The notes under the pieces were generated by a model. That model saw only the letters and a list, made by a program, of their open reading frames with translations, was not told where the DNA came from and did no database searches. A DNA stretch of 64,000 nucleotides, from assembly GCF_002078875.1 (NCBI RefSeq), contig NC_034414.1:35858826-35922825 (forward strand). Reading direction: 5' to 3'. The first letter of the stretch is position 1; each line of letters opens with the position of its first letter. The stretch is from Numida meleagris. Its lineage: Eukaryota > Chordata > Aves > Galliformes > Numididae. A program made the position numbers and the translations under genes. Below, in pieces: positions 1 through 11,569 of the stretch.

Positions 1-1060
1 CATAGCAGCTCATTTTGGTGCCTGGTATTTTTACCAGTTCCCCTTTAGCCAGGCCACTCTGCCCTCTGCTGCACTGTGCCCTGGGTCCCTCCAGAACCCA
101 GACCCTGCTTTCAGCTGCAACTGCAGAGCTGAAGTTCCCCTTTTGGGTAGTAGCTAACATGATCTGTCTTGTCTCAGGCATATTTGCTGCTTTTGTCCTT
201 CCCTTTGTACATCTCTGGCTACAAATATCTGGAGACTGTGGTCATAACTTGCTCCCTGGTTTATCATATGAGTGAGTCCAAGAGTATGACCTAAAAACAT
301 GCACGTCTCTTGGCTGCTCTCTAGATACGGCAAGTCTTTGACTTAGGATCACAGGAGGGTATAATATAAAAAAGCCTGAGTTTGAGATATTTGATGCGCT
401 GGCATGTAAGAGAAACTTAAACTTATCTTCAACTGGAACACATTTTGGGCACATATCTTTTTTAATGTCGAAAATGAATGACTCAGAAAGAGTTATTTTA
501 AGAGTAGTGAAAGCTACTGGGAGACATGACCAACAACAGGCATTGCTATTTGTGAATGAATGTATTTTCAGAAACAATATGTAGCAGCGACCAGACCATT
601 CAAGGACCAGAACTGGATGATCATTCAGAAGTTTGTGCATTGCTCAGGCCTCACTCACAGCATCACCATTGCTGTCTGCGCTGCCTTTAATTCTTTTGTG
701 TGTCAATTTCATTTCCAATAGCTTGTTTATTTCTTGTTTAGCCATTCTTTCCTTGTCCTATCTCCTTTTCAGGGATCTTGGTATCCTTTAACTCTTGTAT
801 TTGTCCTTTCTGCTGCCCATATTGTTCACTCCATAGTTTCAAACTGTTTCCCCAAGAACCTCTTCTCATTCTACCTCAAAATTTCATCAGAGGACAGATT
901 AGGGATGCTGAATGAGGAGAGTGAAAGAATCATGCGAGTGCAGACTTACACTGCAGAGGCTTTTTGACAAGGCAGAACTGGTAAGTGAAGAGTATTTACT
1001 TCCTTGACCAATAATTCTGTGTCTGCAAAATCCAGTGGTTCTAGTACTTGAGCAGTCAAA

Positions 1061-1236
1061 GTCTGGGGCCTGGCGGCCAGTGTTGCTCCCAGCAGTGCGC
1101 GAGGCTCCGGCCCGCGCGGTGCCCGCAGGCGGTGCGCCCGGCCTCCAGCAGGGGGCTGGCGCAGGACGCGCGGCGGAGCTGCTCTGTCAGGCGGGGCTGC
1201 AGGCGCTGCTCTTGAGGCCGCGAGCCGGTCTGAATG
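1061..1236. promoter_or_regulatory. Small GC-rich, CpG-rich islet 1
   Basis: About 175 bp of very GC-rich DNA with many CpG (runs such as GGCCCGCGCGGTGCCCGC) stand abruptly in an AT-rich intron. Both strands show GC-driven ORFs rich in Ala, Pro, Arg and Gly; these are composition artefacts, not a protein. It holds a CTCF-like motif at 1145-1160 and the word GCGGTGCCCGCAGGCGGTGC at 1116-1135, which resembles the core of islet 2. Possible roles are an insulator or an orphan CpG island acting as an alternative promoter. No TATA box or recognisable first exon is seen. Confidence 0.6.
1145..1160 (+). promoter_or_regulatory. Predicted CTCF binding motif in islet 1
   Basis: CCAGCAGGGGGCTGGC closely fits the core CTCF consensus (CCASYAGRKGGCRS-like) read on the plus strand. 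This is motif recognition only, with no binding evidence. Confidence 0.5.
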
Positions 1237-4200
1237 AAATACTGCTTTGAAAATAGTCCACATCCCAGTTGCGGTGCACGGTTACTTCGGAGGTAGAGAG
1301 GCAAAATAATTTCCTGTCATCTAAAATATGTTGACATACGTTAATTTTTTCCACACAAAGAAAGATACGCTATTTATTTATTTGATTCCCAGGAGTGCTT
1401 TGAATCCCACACCACTTTTGAGATACAGCACTGGTCTGTACTTTTGCAGCATGAACTCTCTCCTCACTGGAAGCCTGAAACCTTACTGGTGCTACGGCTG
1501 TTAACGTTCTGTCTCTGTTAGAAATCCTGGTCACATCAGTGTGAGAGATCAACAGACATTTTGTATGCCTGGCATTACTGCCTTCTGAGCAGATGGCATC
1601 TCTGGAGGTTTACAACCAATCCATATTACTGTTAAGTTCACACCAGATGATTCCTTAAATGATGACTGTATCGGAGAGTTTTCCTGTTCTCCTCCCTTCT
1701 CTGCACTGGTCCTCTCTACTCTTAAACACTTGCAAAGGCACAAAGACCTTTTCTGTGCCACTGTATGGCATTCAAGTGCATAGATGTCTTGGCCTCAAGG
1801 CTGCTTGGATCTCTGCTCCCCACCAGTGTCTTTCCAGCCCACAGATTTTGCCTCTAGGCTGTAGGCATTCACTGGCCATCAGAAGACTGGAGAAATGCTA
1901 TCAGTGGTGCTGGAAGCTTGACTGCTGTCTATGAATCACTCAGGAATGGGGCTTTGGATGAGTTTGGCTTACTTTCCTGTAACTATCTTTAGTTTTGCTC
2001 CAGAGCCTATCTGCTGATACTGTCAAGGTCTCTTTTTAGATCTTGTTAAGTTTCAAATAGTATTGGAGGGCTTGTGGTGGTTCTTTCAAATAGAAAGTAG
2101 ATCTTCACCTTGAACAAAGGCAAGACAAGGCATAGAGTAAGGAAAGAATCACATTTATGGCACCATGAAAGGTTTAAGTAATAATTCATACATTCATGAA
2201 TGGTTCTTAAGACATAGATTAGTGTAACCTGCTCTTTGACTTTATTTCTGCTCCTACACAACAATCCCATGGGGACAGTGACTTTATTGTTGCAGAATCA
2301 GGTTCCCTGTCTTCACATGTAGTTATTTTTAATGGACTGAATAGTAAAACTGCATGTTCCTCTGTATCCTGCTTTTTAAGCCATTTATATTTGTGATTAT
2401 CTTACCAAGAAGGCTTTGGGAATATGAGAGCTTCTTAAAGGTCTTTACTGCCATACCTGCTCTAGTCAGACTACAGTATGGAACTTAGGAATGCTAGTAA
2501 AGTCTGCAGGTTTAGTCGTAGACTAAAAGGTCTGCAAGAAGTAAGGTCAAGAGTATCCTTTCATTGACTTTTAAGGACAAAATCAGAACTTAGTTAATTT
2601 GCAGTGTTTTCCTAGGCTTCTAAGAACTGTGCTTTGTCACTCACACTGTTTCAAGAAGTACTCTTGCCTGTCCACTAACCTCCCCCTGAAAAGCTGAACT
2701 ATGTCTGACTGTATGTATCACTGTGCTTGATATAACTGTGTTTTTACATATTAACCCTTGTTTTGCAGCATCAGAATGTATAATGTGAACTCTAAAATAA
2801 GAAAACCTCATGAGCCACTGAACATCCCGTACCACTGTTTTTCATTCTGTAACTGTATGAATTGTGACCAGTAAGGTGGATGCCCATCAAAGAAAATACA
2901 TTCAGTAGTCACTTCTAATTCTGTATGTGGTTGTTGGATACAAAACCAAGAGGTGGCACTTGTGAAAGATTTGTATAGCATCATATTTGGCCTTAAAAAT
3001 GTCTAACTAAGCAGTATATAGTAGAAGACTAAGATATGCCTGTACAGAATGTCCAATATGGAAAGTTTTCTATCTTTATCTTTCCCTGTTTTGAGTGAAC
3101 ATTTAGATTTCATATTCTCATAGGCTGAAATTATTGAATAAGTGTGGTACTTCTTAGCTGAAAGCTGCTAGTTTTTAGACTGTGAATGAATGTATCCCGA
3201 ACTGCATATTAAGTATTAGCATCCTCCTGATGTGCTTGGTCAGTTCTGTATTTCAGCGAAGTCATTATCTGCCACAGAATCTTGACAATGTAAAACACAG
3301 AATATTTTCTGTTGTGGCATTTGGTTCCTTGGGAATCCCTAACATCAGTGCTGCTAATGGTTTTATTGTTGCCTCTGAGTCCAACTCCAATTAAATTGTC
3401 CATGGCAGTTTGTTGCAGCCTCGTCCTCTTGAGTACCTGGATTTCTTTGAGTTACCTTTCCCTATGAAGAAAGTACACTTTTATCCTTTTGAAAATAAAG
3501 TCCATGAGCAGGAATGAGTTCCTCCTGAGACTAATATGCAAGTCCTTTTGTGGTCAGACAAAGGGTTTCTTAATGTATTCTGTGATAGAAGAGCCCTTAG
3601 AGCCAGCCCATCCTTGTATACAGACCCCTCTTGTGAGCTCAGTCTTTTTGTAAATTGGGAACAAACTTTACAACACTGTCTGCTTGCAACAAAATTGGAC
3701 ATTCATTTTTAAGCAACAGCCTCATAACCAATTCTTCTAAGAAGAGAATTCCCTTTGTGTAATAAAAGGGAAGGTGGAGAGAAAAAAGGTCTGGGTTAGT
3801 GATTTAACAAGCAGTGTTGTCTGGTGCATCTGTACTGAGGTTTGTGGAACACAGTAGACACTGTACAGTCACATTTAACTGCCATAATAGATGAGCTTAG
3901 TATGTTTGCACTTAATAGTTTGCCGCTTCTGTTTTATTCTGATTTTAATCTTAGTTCAACTCATTAGAAGGGTTCTGTGCTTTCAAAAATGCAATGACCA
4001 GAAGTATACCTTTATACAATAAGCCAGCATGTGTGTTAAATGAAAATGTTAGCCTAATAAACTGAGCACTATTATCCCTCCACAGCTTAAAATTACAAGC
4101 CAAAAGGTACCGAATTAATGTTCCTACCTGTGCCATATAGAGGCACAGTACATCTGGGAAATTTTATCCATAAAAAGCAAAAGCAAAATTTGACATAGGC

Positions 4201-4405
4201 GGAGGGCATACATAAAGCTTTCCACAGTGGTGTTAACTGAATGCAGTTGCATCCTCTGTATTTTGTATCATAATTTTGACAGTGTTCATGCTAGTGCTTA
4301 CTTTACTGCATATATCCAGATTCCTCATTTAAAGGAATCTTGTATCAAAAATATACTGAAAACATTCAGTGTTTTCATATTCTCTCTTTTTTTTTTTGGG
4401 GGGGG

Positions 4406-4415
4406 NNNNNNNNNN
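4406..4415. other. Assembly gap (10 N)
   Basis: Ten N follow a run of about twelve T then eight G. The true length is unknown. The T-run/G-run edge suggests sequencing failure at a low-complexity or G-rich tract. Confidence 0.98.
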
Positions 4416-4660
4416 AGGAACCATAACAATACTCTCTCTTAGACTAGAGCTCAAAATTACAGAACTGCACTTTATTCTATTTCCATTCTAAATGTTGTCT
4501 AATAAAAGCTGGATTTGTAAAATGATAGCTGCAGCTGAGATGGAAACTTCCTCCCTTCCCATTCCATTCAGTTAATGAAAGCTGAACTTCAAAGTCTAAA
4601 TGAGATCATTTGAAGTGCTAAAATTATTGAACACCAGAACTGTTTACTTTCCTATCTGAC

Positions 4661-4684
4661 AAAAAAAAAAAAAAAAAAAAAAAA
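4661..4684 (+). repeat. Poly(A) tract, 24 A
   Basis: An uninterrupted run of 24 A is followed by GAGAGA. No retrogene body or target duplication is seen upstream, so this is a simple repeat, likely length-polymorphic. Confidence 0.9.
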
Positions 4685-5415
4685 GAGAGATCGTAAAGTA
4701 AAAAGTAAAGTTTAACCACTGAAAAGAAGCTAGAAAACTTTAAAAGTTGTAGTGCAAAAAGGCAGTGTTCTCTGAGTTGAGAGACATTTTGTACACAATT
4801 TTAAGTGACTCACTTGATAGTCCTGCATATATGTATTTTTTTTTTCCACAATTGTCACAGTATAAGCTTTCCTGGGAGGTCTCAATTGTGTTCTGGTCAG
4901 AAAATTGCAATCCAGTGAGAGTATGTCTGAGCAACATCCCTGAGCTAAGAATACATATGAATATCATCAGTGACAAGAGCATTTCTAGAGTTTCATAAGT
5001 ACTCATGTTAGCACTAGTTCTGCAGTTGTTATCAGAGGTCGGTCTTCAGCAGAGATGGAGTGAGCATCTGAAGCTCAATGGGACTATGAAGTAGGTAGCT
5101 GTAGAGAAACACGGAGTGAGGAAATCATGGGCCGTGCCAAGAGGGGCAGCGGTGGGGTGCAGGTAGTGAACAGCAAGGTGTGCTGAACAGTTGTGATCAG
5201 GGAGGAATGTTTGAACAGGATCTAGGAAAACAGGAAAAGAGTCAGTCACAAACTACTTGGGATGCCAAAGATGACCAGTTTCTGTGATCATTTTAAGTAT
5301 TTAATTTATCTGACACACATTTGGGATGGATGGAATGCACACAATCCCATTAAGTGTAATGAATTGCATGCGAGAACTGTTCATCTGACCACCCCTGTAG
5401 GCCTTCCTGCCATGC

Positions 5416-5441
5416 TGGTGTGCTGCACTGGCAGCACACCA
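5416..5441. repeat. Perfect 10-bp inverted repeat (hairpin)
   Basis: TGGTGTGCTG and CAGCACACCA form perfect 10-bp arms around a 6-nt loop (CACTGG). No run of T follows and the site lies inside an intron, so no role as a terminator or miRNA is claimed. Confidence 0.7.
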
Positions 5442-5616
5442 CCACAGCTGCTCTTTTGCATGTCACAACATGAAGCCTAACCTAAGCTCCTCTGGCCAGC
5501 TCTGTGAGCTACTGGGAGCCCTGAAACCCTGTGCAGCAGGTGGGGGGTGTCTGTCTTTTGTAGGCCCTTATCTTTAACAGAGCCAGGGTGGAAGGCACAC
5601 TTTCAGGTGCACCCTT

Positions 5617-5712
5617 AGAATCATAGAATCATAGAATTAGCTAGGTTGGAAAAGACCTACAAGGTCACCTAGTCCAACCATCCATGTACCATCACCTTCC
5701 TTGGCCCAATTT
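5617..5712 (-). mobile_element. CR1 retrotransposon 3'-end fragment
   Basis: Read on the plus strand it begins with repeated ATCATAGA words, the complement of the CR1 ATTCTATG tail. The usual GGTTGGAAAAGACCT and ACCTAGTCCAACCAT words follow, so the element lies on the minus strand. Only about 95 bp of the 3' UTR remain; the inner boundary is approximate. Confidence 0.85.
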
Positions 5713-7749
5713 ACATGCATGCCTTTGGCCTCTGACCTGATCCATCCCTGCACTTTGGTGTGACTCAGCAAGTTAATTCTCGTGTTTTATGATTCAAAAT
5801 TTGAGAGTTCTGGTCATTAATGATGAAGTCTTGGGGTCATTACTTAAATCCCACCAATTATTTTAAAGTTCTTTGGTTAATTAATTCTTTGATTTTATAG
5901 AATAAATTAATAAAGCGTATTTTCATTCTATAAGGCCACCAGCACCAAAGCAGACACACTGAGTTATGGCTATTTTTTGTCACAGTGTTTACAATTGTCT
6001 TCTTTGTTCTTATCCATCCAGAGCAAATAGAATTAGACCACAAAAAATAACTTTGTACATGTGAAATTTTAAATTAAGCCATTTTTTGCTGAAGCTTTTT
6101 CATGGGTGTGTGATCAGAACTTTTTTCCTGTCCCTAGGAAAATCTGTAGAACTGTCATAAAACAAAATGAAAAGCTGAATGATTAAATGGTGAATGTTTA
6201 AAAAATTTCTGCATGGGGAATGAGAAGCGCTTTAGCATTATTTGCAAACTTTACTACAGAAGTTGCTACAAATCATCCAGTATACCATATTTGTTTCTGT
6301 ACTAAACAGCACAGAAGAAGAGCATTATGCTGTGTCATGTAGGGACTTGTGTTTTTTAAATAACATCTAGTTTGCTAGCACAGTACAAGACATTCGCAAA
6401 CCTGAACCAGCTGGTCAAAAGGCAAAGACTAGGTTATACTGGTGCTCCATTTTTCTATTCTGTTCCACTCTTTTCTCCCTGAGGAATTCTTGTGCAGTAA
6501 TTTTTAGCTTCATTGTGGCTGACTATGGGTTTTTGACTTCCAAAAACTTGTTTAATTTTCCCTTACCAAAGTATGGGTTGGATAAATTTTACTGTATTTT
6601 CATTATAAGCATAACAGTGTTCAGATGAGACCCTTAACAAATATAAATCAGCAAAGCTACACTGAAGTTTGTAATGATTGAAACTCTTCTCTACGTTGAC
6701 GATGAAAAAATATTTAGAGAAAGCAAAACAATCTAAAACAGAAAAAGCAGAGAGGGTAAGAAAACATATCAGTTACAATTTGTCATCCTATGAATTTCTC
6801 TCACTGAGTGCTCCTGGATATGGATTCAGGATTGCATATTAAGTCTCATCCTTTGTTTTAATATAATTTATGCTGTAGCCTTTTTTTAGTTTATGTTTTA
6901 TGATCTGTCAGAGTATTGGAAAGCAGAGTTTTCTCCCTATTGCTTTTTAGAGCTTACTTTGTCTAAATCTTTTGTTGAAAGTGTGTATATTCTGGGAAAG
7001 ATTGTAAATGATGAGAAAAGCAAATATTGTGTAATTTGCGTCACAGAGTACCTGTACATCTTTGATCATCCCAGCTAAACAGGCTGCTAGGTCAATCTTT
7101 GGAGGGGCAGCAGCCCTTCAGTAGGGTTTCAGTTATGTTTTGGGCTTTGCTTCTTCTGTTCATGAGTTGTGAGGAGAGCAGGAACGTGGCTTTGTATTTC
7201 TGTCAGGGCTTCTTGGGGACCGTCAGCAGCACTGGCGCTCCTTCTGTGGGCGTTGGGAGCTTGAGTCTCCCCTTGGGCTGGCTGGGAAGGCTCTGCTGGC
7301 AGAAGCAGAACCATGTGTGTTGGTCGTGGGCTGTGATCAGTGGTGAGGACTGGTCTGGCCTGGCGCTGAGCCTGCAGCTAACTGTCCCTGGGCGGGCAGG
7401 CAGAGGGGAGAAGGGAACGCTCAGCAGAAACGAACTTCACTCCATCCCGTGACTCCAGCGCTGCTGCAACCAGTTATATGTGCACAGGCTTCAGTTTTCA
7501 GTCTGGTGCTGCCTTCCAGGCGGGGTTAAGTCATGAGGCTGGGGGTCAGGTGATAAAGGTGGCTCTAGTGCTGGCATCAGGATATGAAGATAAAGGAGAT
7601 GAGTTTGTAGGCAACAGAACAACAGCAAACAACATCGGAGCATTGTCTGATCAGTAAGCCGTGGCAAATGAAGCAGGAGCTGCACTGTTCAAATTTAATC
7701 TTACATATAAACTGAGGTAAAAGCAGTTGTGTGTTTTGTGCGTCCTTTA

Positions 7750-7930
7750 CTGGCACCGGGCCTACAACGCGCCGTACCGCCGCTCCCTCACGCCCGTGCC
7801 CGCTGCTCCCAGCCGGCCGAGGCCGCGGTGCCGGCAGGTGGCGCTGCTGGCCCAGGCACGGCGCGCTAGCGGGCGGGCGGCGCTCCCTCCTCCGGTGGCT
7901 CCGCGCCGCGCGGCGCGGCACGGCCTTCTG
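7750..7930. promoter_or_regulatory. Small GC-rich, CpG-rich islet 2
   Basis: About 180 bp of extremely CpG-rich sequence (for example CCGCGCCGCGCGGCGCGG) sit in an AT-rich intron. It holds a CTCF-like motif at 7831-7846, and the core GCGGTGCCGGCAGGTGGCGC (7825-7844) resembles islet 1. The overlapping ORFs are GC artefacts: they are Ala/Arg/Pro-rich with no domain. Candidate insulator, orphan CpG island or alternative promoter. Confidence 0.6.
7831..7846 (+). promoter_or_regulatory. Predicted CTCF binding motif in islet 2
   Basis: CCGGCAGGTGGCGCTG is a close fit to the CTCF core consensus on the plus strand, in the same orientation as the motif at 1145-1160. Motif recognition only. Confidence 0.55.
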
Positions 7931-9059
7931 CTCCCTTCTTCTTTTCCTTTCCCTTCGATGTTTTCAGTCTCTACTGCTGTGTTATTTTGAATGGTTTCAA
8001 TAACATTTTATTACCGTCATTTAGCAAATAGGAGTATAGCGATTGATGCTGCCTGGCAGGAGAAACTTCCTGAGACAGGGAGGGAGTGGGACTGGCGCTC
8101 CCAAGCTGCCCTCCTGCTGCCTTGCCTGTGCCCGGCCACCGTCTAGGGGTGCCCAGTGAAAGAAAACATATCAACATGGTTTTGTACGGGCAGGGGTAGT
8201 AGTCCAGGCTGCTGGTGCAAAAGCATTTCCAAATATGAGTGTAAATTAACACACTCTAACACACACGTTTTGTGCAGGGATGGAGTAACTCCATTGCTGA
8301 TAGCTGCGTTTTGTTCTTGTGCAGGCCTGCAATGTTACTGAGCACTCTTTTGAAGGCATACAGACATTGTGTACTGTGGGTAGATGTTATGCATGTCGTT
8401 TTTGTAAAGTACAAGACACACGTACAAGAGAGAGCCTTTCTTCATTTTTTTCTGTTTACCATATCACCTTGTCTCTCAAGGACAGCACACTGCTAAAATG
8501 CAGGCAGAGATTTATTGGAGGGCCTAGAAGGACTTTACTCCTCCTGCTCTTCTCCCTGTCAGCTCCCATCTCCCACTCCTCTGGCAGTGTGGCATCTCTT
8601 ATTCTCTGCTATGGAAAAAAGCAAGCAATACTGCGTAAGGAGACAGGGGAACATCTTCCCAAATTCAGTCCCTCACTCTGCCCCATTGCTTGATTTGGAG
8701 TAACATAGTCCTTATGTCATGATCTATAGTGTGAGAGGAGATACAGCTAACTTTTTTGCAGTCCTCAGAGTAGGCACACACACAGAATGTCCTTATAAAC
8801 AGCCTACAATGAAACCTGCAGAATAGCAGTTTTCTTCTTTGTAGTGATTCGGGATATGCTGGGTTCCATGAACAGCGGTGACAATAGACTAGTTATCATT
8901 CTCATAGTGGCTCACCGAAAATATGATAATTAAGACAAGGCCTTCAGAGTGCCCAGTATGTGCTGTGCTGCCATGACTACAGTATGCACTGGAGCATCCT
9001 GCCAGAGAATAGGCACTTGAGCCTTAAGGCAGAAGCTGACTACTAGACGCTACTTCTTT

Positions 9060-9354
9060 GCATAGCGTTGGGCCAGAGTGACTATACTACCATGCATCAT
9101 GTCCACTGCTTGGTCTCCAGAAATGCTCAGCAAGCCATGAATGTCAGTGGATGCCATTTTTTCCACATGGAGGAATTCAGTGACACACCTTTGCTTCATA
9201 TGCACTCTCATGTCAGATGCCAGTTTGTTAGATTGCCCCTCTGCTGCCATCTGTCACCAGCAACAAAATGTAATGGTATATTGGTGATAAGGTTTAACCT
9301 CTGCTGCAACACCACAAAATAAAATAGGCAATGTTACTTTCAGAGCAGTCATTG
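9060..9354 (-). mobile_element. Truncated mariner (Galluhop-type), N-terminal transposase end
   Basis: The right end has TTACTTTCAGAGCAG...CATTG next to a TA dinucleotide (9355-9356), the same terminal sequence as the mariner at 32436-33621. The minus strand then encodes a fragment resembling the N-terminal helix-turn-helix part of a mariner transposase (M-K-Q-R-C-V-T-E-F-L-H followed by D-I-H-G). The catalytic part and the other terminal repeat are missing. This is a dead, 5'-end-only remnant; the left boundary is approximate. Confidence 0.75.
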
Positions 9355-10512
9355 TAACACAGCTGTGCCCCCAAAGTCCAAACTCCTGTTTCCATGTCAG
9401 TTTGAATTCCAATTTCATGTGCAACTTTGGAGAATGGGATTTGGGTTCCTGAGAGACTTGTGAGTCTTTGAAAGTTTTATCCTCAGCTCATTCTTAGTTA
9501 TCTGAATGGATTAGTGATTACTAGAAATCATTCCTTTAAGGAATGATGAAAATGGTAAGAGCAAGATATAGAGTGTGTATACCAAGCTGTTATCCTACTG
9601 GAGCTTATAATTCATAATGGCCTGTGGAATTGTTAGTAGTTTATAATATAACCAGTTTTAGACCTAACTTAATCTTGTCTTAGGATGATTGTAATAGACG
9701 GCCATTTCTCTTCACAGTTGATTTTCAGGCTGCCTATAAACATCATGGTCAGTTTATTTTACTCTCTTTCTTTGCAGTGAATAAGACTTCAGTAAAATTA
9801 TCTGTACTCAGTGTGTACCTATAGTATCATCCAATCATGTAAATTCAGGGGCACTATTTTTAATCAGACAATATAATTGGTACTAATTTTGCAATAAATG
9901 GAGCTCCTGAGGAAGCTGGAGCTCCTTTTCAGTATCATCATCTGTGTGGCTCATATGCAATCAGTGATATTTATATTAAATGTTCTGTATTCTGCCTCAC
10001 CTACTGTTTGATGTCTTCTCTCTGAGTCTCATCCAAGGGATCAAAACAGGAATCACAAGACATACAGTCTGACAAGTCATTTCTTCCCTCAGTCTACCAA
10101 GGTATAACCTGTTAGTGCAGATTTATTCAGCACTTTTTCAGCCAGAGTGCTCATGCTACACCCAGTCTCCCCAGTGCAAAGTCTTCAGCTCAACTGCCAT
10201 TGTAATCTTGATGCAGTTTTACGTATACCCCCTTCATGTATTCTGAAACCTTGCAGTTTTTTCCATTTCCTAGCAGTCATATAGATCTTGTTCTGCCCTA
10301 AAACGTCTCCTTAGATTATCCCCCCAAAAATGTTTTGCTCCTCATTTATTAGAAGCTTACTCACTGATTGTTTTTTTTCTTGCATGCTTGCAAAAGGCAA
10401 ATATGTGCTGTATGATATTCTCTCAGTTTAAAAGAAGAAAAAAGCATACGTTTTTCAGATTGCCATTTTGCTAACAAATTTGCTTCTCTTGTTCTTTCTT
10501 TCTTCTTGTAAG

Positions 10513-10635
10513 GGGTTTGTAAGCAAGCTGGATGAATTCATTCACTGGTTAAATGAAGCCATGGAAACAACAGAGAATTGGACTCCTCCTAAAGCAGAGA
10601 CAGACAGCCTTAAACTGTACCTGGAGACACACTTG
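10513..10635 (+). CDS. AKAP6: AKAP6 internal coding exon (spectrin-repeat region), first of three in window
   Basis: This exon encodes 41 codons, starting G-F-V-S-K-L-D-E-F and ending L-Y-L-E-T-H-L. I recognise it as the start of the spectrin-like helical region of A-kinase anchoring protein 6 (mAKAP). That protein is a large scaffold which gathers PKA, phosphodiesterase, phosphatases and ryanodine receptor at the nuclear envelope of muscle and neurons. The acceptor is a long pyrimidine tract ending TTGTAAG just before 10513, and the donor is TTG|GTAGGA. The exon is phase 0 at both ends, so it joins directly to the exon at 26284. The open frame runs on upstream into the pyrimidine tract (from 10468), but that part is intronic. 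In the mammalian protein, as I remember it, an acidic W-E-K-I-E segment comes before this exon; that coding sequence is not in the window. The residues are helical and rich in charged and Leu/Trp positions, as expected for a spectrin repeat. Confidence 0.93.
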
Positions 10636-11569
10636 GTAGGACAAGATTATACTATGATTGTTATCAGTAATTGAAGTGTTCTGTGGTCGTTTTTGATTAT
10701 TATTTTTTAATTACTTGTGTGAATCTATATTTTAATGTAAGATTTGCAGCATTGCAATTTGTTTTAAGGAATATAACAACAAATTACTCCTATATTTGAA
10801 ATATGTCCTGATTGCTTTTTAAAAATTAAATTAAAAGCCAAAATTACATTGCAATTCAGAAATGATCTCCAAAATTGAAAGAAAATTGTGATAGCCAAAG
10901 AAAGAAGAATACTGTCTTTCTGCTGATTATTCTAAGATTTTTACAATGTTGTAATATTAAGAAAGCTTCCTTAATCGTAAGGAACTCATTCTCTCTCCCA
11001 CAGTTTAACATTTAACAGAGTCATTTAAATAAAATGTTTGAAATAATTATTTCAATCACTTTACTTGATATGCATTTCTGTCAAGTAATTAATACAACTG
11101 TCACTAACCTTGTTCTTGTGCAAAGAGCTAAAACATTGGGTGGAAGTATGAAACACTTGGATGAATATTCTTTTGAATATATTACAGGCTAGAATAATAG
11201 ATTGAGAAATATTTGAAAAACCTCATGAGGCTTTCACTGAATTCTGCCAAGAGCTGCTTTTGGCTACGACAAAGTGAAAAAAAGACCTGAATTAAACCAA
11301 ATATTCATTCCTCAAAACCAAAATTTTATGCTGTAGGTAAAGAGTAGAGGTCAATATAGACTTTTCAATGGATAGGTATCTCAGTAAGTAAAGCAGTGTG
11401 GCAAAAAGGAAAAATAAAAGAATGCTAAATTAAGAAATAACCTTCTGCCCAAATATTAGGTTCTTGCCAGTGTAAATTGGAAGAAAACCTGTTCATGAGA
11501 ATTATTCTTAGCTAATGAGTTAGACACTGTAGCTGGATAAAGCAATGCATTAGGTGAACCCACATCAAA

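Larger units (their letters stand above)
1..10512 (+). other. AKAP6: AKAP6 intron, 3' part (upstream of first exon in window)
   Basis: I infer this to be intron because the first recognisable AKAP6 exon in the window begins at 10513 with a normal acceptor and needs an upstream coding exon. I saw no such exon here. The stretch holds two GC-rich islets, an assembly gap, a CR1 tail and a mariner fragment, each listed separately. The blocks 1-1060, 1237-4405, 4685-5415, 5713-7749 and 7931-9059 hold only ordinary AT-leaning sequence with short chance ORFs and nothing I recognise. 7100-7450 is mildly GC-richer, without a domain or repeat I can name. The region could also contain non-coding promoters or alternative 5' exons that cannot be seen by eye. 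Confidence 0.8.

Noticed and set aside
946..1304. Overlapping Ala/Arg/Pro-rich ORFs on both strands
   Set aside because: They exist because the islet is GC-rich and poor in stops. No domain, no consistent frame and no splice context.
4661..4684. Poly(A) as the tail of a processed pseudogene
   Set aside because: No coding or 3' UTR-like sequence or target duplication could be seen upstream.
7577..8003. Several overlapping Arg/Pro-rich ORFs around the second islet
   Set aside because: Same composition artefact; different frames and strands overlap with no recognisable protein.
8319..8693. 124-codon plus-strand ORF
   Set aside because: Low-complexity, Ser/Leu/Cys-rich composition, no domain, overlapping open frames; looks like chance.
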